A stretch of DNA of 64,000 nt from Ruegeria marisrubri (GTDB taxonomy: Bacteria; Pseudomonadota; Alphaproteobacteria; Rhodobacterales; Rhodobacteraceae), in the NCBI RefSeq assembly GCF_001507595.1, contig NZ_LQBQ01000001.1, forward strand, positions 558,001 to 622,000, given 5' to 3'. Shown here piece by piece: positions 61,907-64,000 of this stretch. A model generated the notes under the pieces. It was not told the origin of the DNA and did no database searches. It saw only the letters and a program-made list of their open reading frames with translations. How positions within the stretch are numbered: the first letter of the stretch is position 1; each line of letters opens with the position of its first letter. The position numbers and the translations under genes are program-made.

Positions 61907-64000
61907 ATGGAAGAAAAAGCTTACTGGTCTGTCGAAATCGACACCGAGTATGCGGCGGCAAACTCCGCGCTTAACAACTATTTTTTTCGCGGGCGATTTG
62001 AAATGCTGCCAGTCTATCTTGATCTGGAGGGAGACGCAGAAACGGAAGTAGCCGAGGCTCTCGAGATTGAGCCTGATGAACTCGGGGATTTCGTAGGGTT
62101 ATGCGTTTCACGATCACTTCGGTTCGATCGTGCGGACCCTTATGTAGATCATACCAGCTGGTTGAAGGACTGGAGCAAGGCTGGCCGGCGATCCCCGCCT
62201 CCCTTCACGGCACTTCTATGCGCTTTGTCCATCGCCGCCGAGAGAATGGGTGCCGATGAGAACTTCTCACCTAACAACTACTACGAGCGCTATTTCGAGT
62301 TGCTTGGGGTAAAGGGCGCGACAAACCAACAAAAACTTAAGCAGTACGCGAAAAGCACACGCCAGTTTTGGCGAGCATTGAACCTTTGGCTTTCTGAGAA
62401 CGACTACTTGCTCGGAAGGCCAACCGCCAAACCGCTACTTAGCCATTGGCAGTACGCCAGCTATGCTCTCTCGCAAGCTCTTGTTAGAGACGCAGACCGC
62501 AGGCGATTTGAAGGTCTCTTTCTGGCGTACGATTTGACGCCTGGCGACCCAATTGGGGAGGCGGAGATGGCGCTCCTCGTGAATGACTGGATGACCTCGC
62601 ATGGGTCATCCGGTCCAACTGCTTGGCTCAAGAAACTGTGGACCGCGAACGAGTTGAGAGAGCGCGTTGTCGCCGCCGCGCTTGACATGTTCGAAAGCTG
62701 GGAGCCGTCAGCGGCCGTAACGCCAGGGCAAGCGAAGAAGGCGCGGCTTCAGTGGCAACTAGGCTTCCCCGGGTTTCCTAGAAAGAGGGTAACTCTGGCG
62801 CTCTCGGTGACACGTGGTGGTAACGCCGAACCACTTCGCCCAATCAAACCGGAGAGCATTCTTGAGGATGAGTTCGTTCTGGAAGAAGGCGAGCCGGGCG
62901 TCCAATTCCTCGGACCGATCGGTTCGATAAACCTCGACCTTCTACTGCTACAATCGCAAACTTTCATGGGGCAACAAAGCGGCGTCACCTACAACTACAT
63001 TGCTAAGCCCATCGTCGTGTTTTCGCGCTCTGCGGAAGGCACCATGTTCAGGGAGGTTACCCGTGCAAGCCTCTTCGAGGAGCACGCGATCCTGTGCCAC
63101 GAAGCATGGCTCGAAAAAGTCGAAGGCCACCTCGCCAAGTGCGCGCGACCCGGGCATGCCGTGTTGCAATCGTCCGACATGCCGGGGATTCCAAGGGGTT
63201 GGTGCATCCTGAGAGGGGTCGAAATCGTGCGCTCCGTGGACAACGCACACGATAATTTCCATGCCCTGAATCCGCTTGATAGCACTGCTGCGATCGCTTG
63301 CGTTGGAGGCCTGAAACTCGGCCACGGAACGTGGCATGTTGATGCAAAACCGCACGTCGAAGCAAAATCCGAAAAAAGCGATGGTAAGCTCGAGATCCTG
63401 CATGAGCGATTCGGCCAAGACGACGAGATCGTGGCCTCATCGAAAGCAGTGGGTGACTTCATCGAACTCGATCTAGATCAAGTCGAGGTCGCACCGGGAA
63501 CCAACCTGCGGGCCGTGGTGAAAGCCGGCAAAGCTGAATTGGCGGAAACGGATTTTTCGTTAAGAAGTGCAGACGTACCACGCCCGCTCGGTGGAAAACG
63601 CTTTTACCATCCGTTTGCCAGCGGCCAAGGGCTCTCCCTGAATTCAGAAACCATCTCCTTGAGTCCAGGAAACGGACTGGAGGGATGCACCATCGTGGGA
63701 AGGCTTAATGTTGAGCCAGATCAAAGCGTTTCGCCTCAACCAGAAACTTCCTCGAACAAGATTCCCGAGGGGATGGCAGAGGCCACTCCCGAGGTCGATT
63801 GGAATCATTCGCAGGACGCGGTCCACCAAGCCGCTGGGAGTTGCGTGATCCGCGGATATCACTACTGGGTCTACGAGCCGTTCGAGAAGGGGGACGATCG
63901 GTTCGAAGCCAAGATGGCCGAGTGCAAAGACTGCCACGTTCGCGCACTGTCTCGGTCGCGGGCGGTGGCGAAGAAAAACTGGAAAAAGAGCAAACAGGCA
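61907..64000 (+). CDS. Large protein of unknown function (3' truncated by the window), candidate defence effector
   Basis: I do not recognise this protein. From the ATG at 61907 the frame stays open for 698 codons to the window end with no stop. Residues about 1-290 look alpha-helical and aromatic-rich (FSPNNYYERYFELLGVKG, FWRALNLWLSENDYLLG). Residues about 300-630 look beta-rich, with repeated short strands around PRGWCILRGVEIVR and LGHGTWHVDAKP, possibly Ig-like. Near the end is a Cys/His cluster (Cys646, then CKDCH at 673-677) that could open a zinc site. No ATPase, nuclease or membrane motif is visible so far. Codon use (TTA, AGA, CTT, ATA) differs from core genes. It is 28 bases after the WYL regulator, so the two are probably co-transcribed. 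Confidence 0.8.
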   Translation, partial: MEEKAYWSVEIDTEYAAANSALNNYFFRGRFEMLPVYLDLEGDAETEVAEALEIEPDELGDFVGLCVSRSLRFDRADPYVDHTSWLKDWSKAGRRSPPPFTALLCALSIAAERMGADENFSPNNYYERYFELLGVKGATNQQKLKQYAKSTRQFWRALNLWLSENDYLLGRPTAKPLLSHWQYASYALSQALVRDADRRRFEGLFLAYDLTPGDPIGEAEMALLVNDWMTSHGSSGPTAWLKKLWTANELRERVVAAALDMFESWEPSAAVTPGQAKKARLQWQLGFPGFPRKRVTLALSVTRGGNAEPLRPIKPESILEDEFVLEEGEPGVQFLGPIGSINLDLLLLQSQTFMGQQSGVTYNYIAKPIVVFSRSAEGTMFREVTRASLFEEHAILCHEAWLEKVEGHLAKCARPGHAVLQSSDMPGIPRGWCILRGVEIVRSVDNAHDNFHALNPLDSTAAIACVGGLKLGHGTWHVDAKPHVEAKSEKSDGKLEILHERFGQDDEIVASSKAVGDFIELDLDQVEVAPGTNLRAVVKAGKAELAETDFSLRSADVPRPLGGKRFYHPFASGQGLSLNSETISLSPGNGLEGCTIVGRLNVEPDQSVSPQPETSSNKIPEGMAEATPEVDWNHSQDAVHQAAGSCVIRGYHYWVYEPFEKGDDRFEAKMAECKDCHVRALSRSRAVAKKNWKKSKQA

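Larger units (their letters stand above)
59745..64000. mobile_element. Candidate tRNA-Leu-anchored genomic island (right end off window)
   Basis: The segment starts directly at the tRNA 3' end, is loosely packed, AT-richer, and carries an excisionase-like HTH gene, a WYL regulator and a large unknown gene. No integrase or flanking att repeat is visible in the window, so mobility is inferred. It could also be a decayed or already fixed island. Confidence 0.5.

Noticed and set aside
59659..64000. Direct repeat of the tRNA-Leu 3' end marking the other attachment site
   Set aside because: Searched by eye for the T-arm and acceptor sequence downstream; no second copy lies in the window. The site, if present, is beyond 64000.

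Overview
The window looks like the chromosome of a marine alphaproteobacterium of the Rhodobacteraceae, Roseobacter group (Ruegeria/Phaeobacter-like). The support is: an alphaproteobacterial SOS box (GTTC-N7-GTTC) in front of lexA; the run trpG-trpD-trpC-moaC-moeA-lexA with comEC, gltX and gltA alongside; a class II (B12-dependent) ribonucleotide reductase; a stand-alone corrinoid protein close to a DUF1638 gene; a non-pyrrolysine trimethylamine-methyltransferase homologue; a double cold-shock-domain protein; and high GC with dense, overlapping genes. Genus is an inference from gene content only.

Layout. 1-2.5 kb: 3' part of a MocR-type regulator, then rplM-rpsI with a promoter, leader hairpin and terminator. 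2.5-10.2 kb: one minus-strand operon (quinone-oxidoreductase-like, livH-livM-livG-livF, acyl-CoA ligase, periplasmic binding protein) that probably imports and CoA-activates an organic acid. 10.5-17.4 kb: small envelope proteins, tRNA-Asn, an MBL hydrolase, an EnvZ-like kinase, tRNA-Ile2, purM-purN, rnd. 17.4-20.8 kb: sufE, DUF1638, corrinoid protein, PA0069-type radical SAM. 20.8-26.5 kb: gltA, gltX, comEC, lexA. 26.5-33.8 kb: moeA-moaC-trpC-trpD-trpG as a translationally coupled string, with trpE separated from it by an oppositely oriented divergent polysaccharide deacetylase. 33.9-40.8 kb: PpiD-like chaperone, aminotransferase, gpt, fabI, pdxH, a cold-shock protein, DUF192, tRNA-Pro, a lipoprotein. 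41.3-49.2 kb: nrdJ, a highly folded untranslated stretch ending in a strong terminator, a DsbA/FrnE-like protein, the MttB-like methyltransferase with a small upstream ORF, and an aminotransferase. 49.4-59.5 kb: tightly packed housekeeping genes (cysS-cimA-methyltransferase-NDUFAF6-like, MFS, alkA-like, esterase, VOC, rluE-like, HNH, dsbB, yqaA-like).

59.66-64 kb: tRNA-Leu(CAA) and then a visibly AT-richer segment with loose gene packing. It carries an excisionase/AlpA-like HTH protein, a WYL-domain (BrxR/CapW-like) regulator with a palindrome-containing promoter, and the first 698 codons of a large protein that I do not recognise and that runs off the window. This arrangement is typical of a tRNA-anchored island carrying a defence module, and it is the best candidate for an undescribed system here. 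The second-best novelty is the folded RNA segment between nrdJ and the FrnE-like gene.

How the genes work together: a B12 theme recurs (corrinoid protein, NrdJ, MttB-like enzyme), alongside tryptophan, purine, molybdopterin, isoleucine (citramalate) and PLP biosynthesis, disulfide chemistry (DsbB, FrnE-like) and DNA repair (LexA, AlkA-like). All coordinates of starts were chosen from Shine-Dalgarno spacing and family alignment by eye; nothing was checked against a database.
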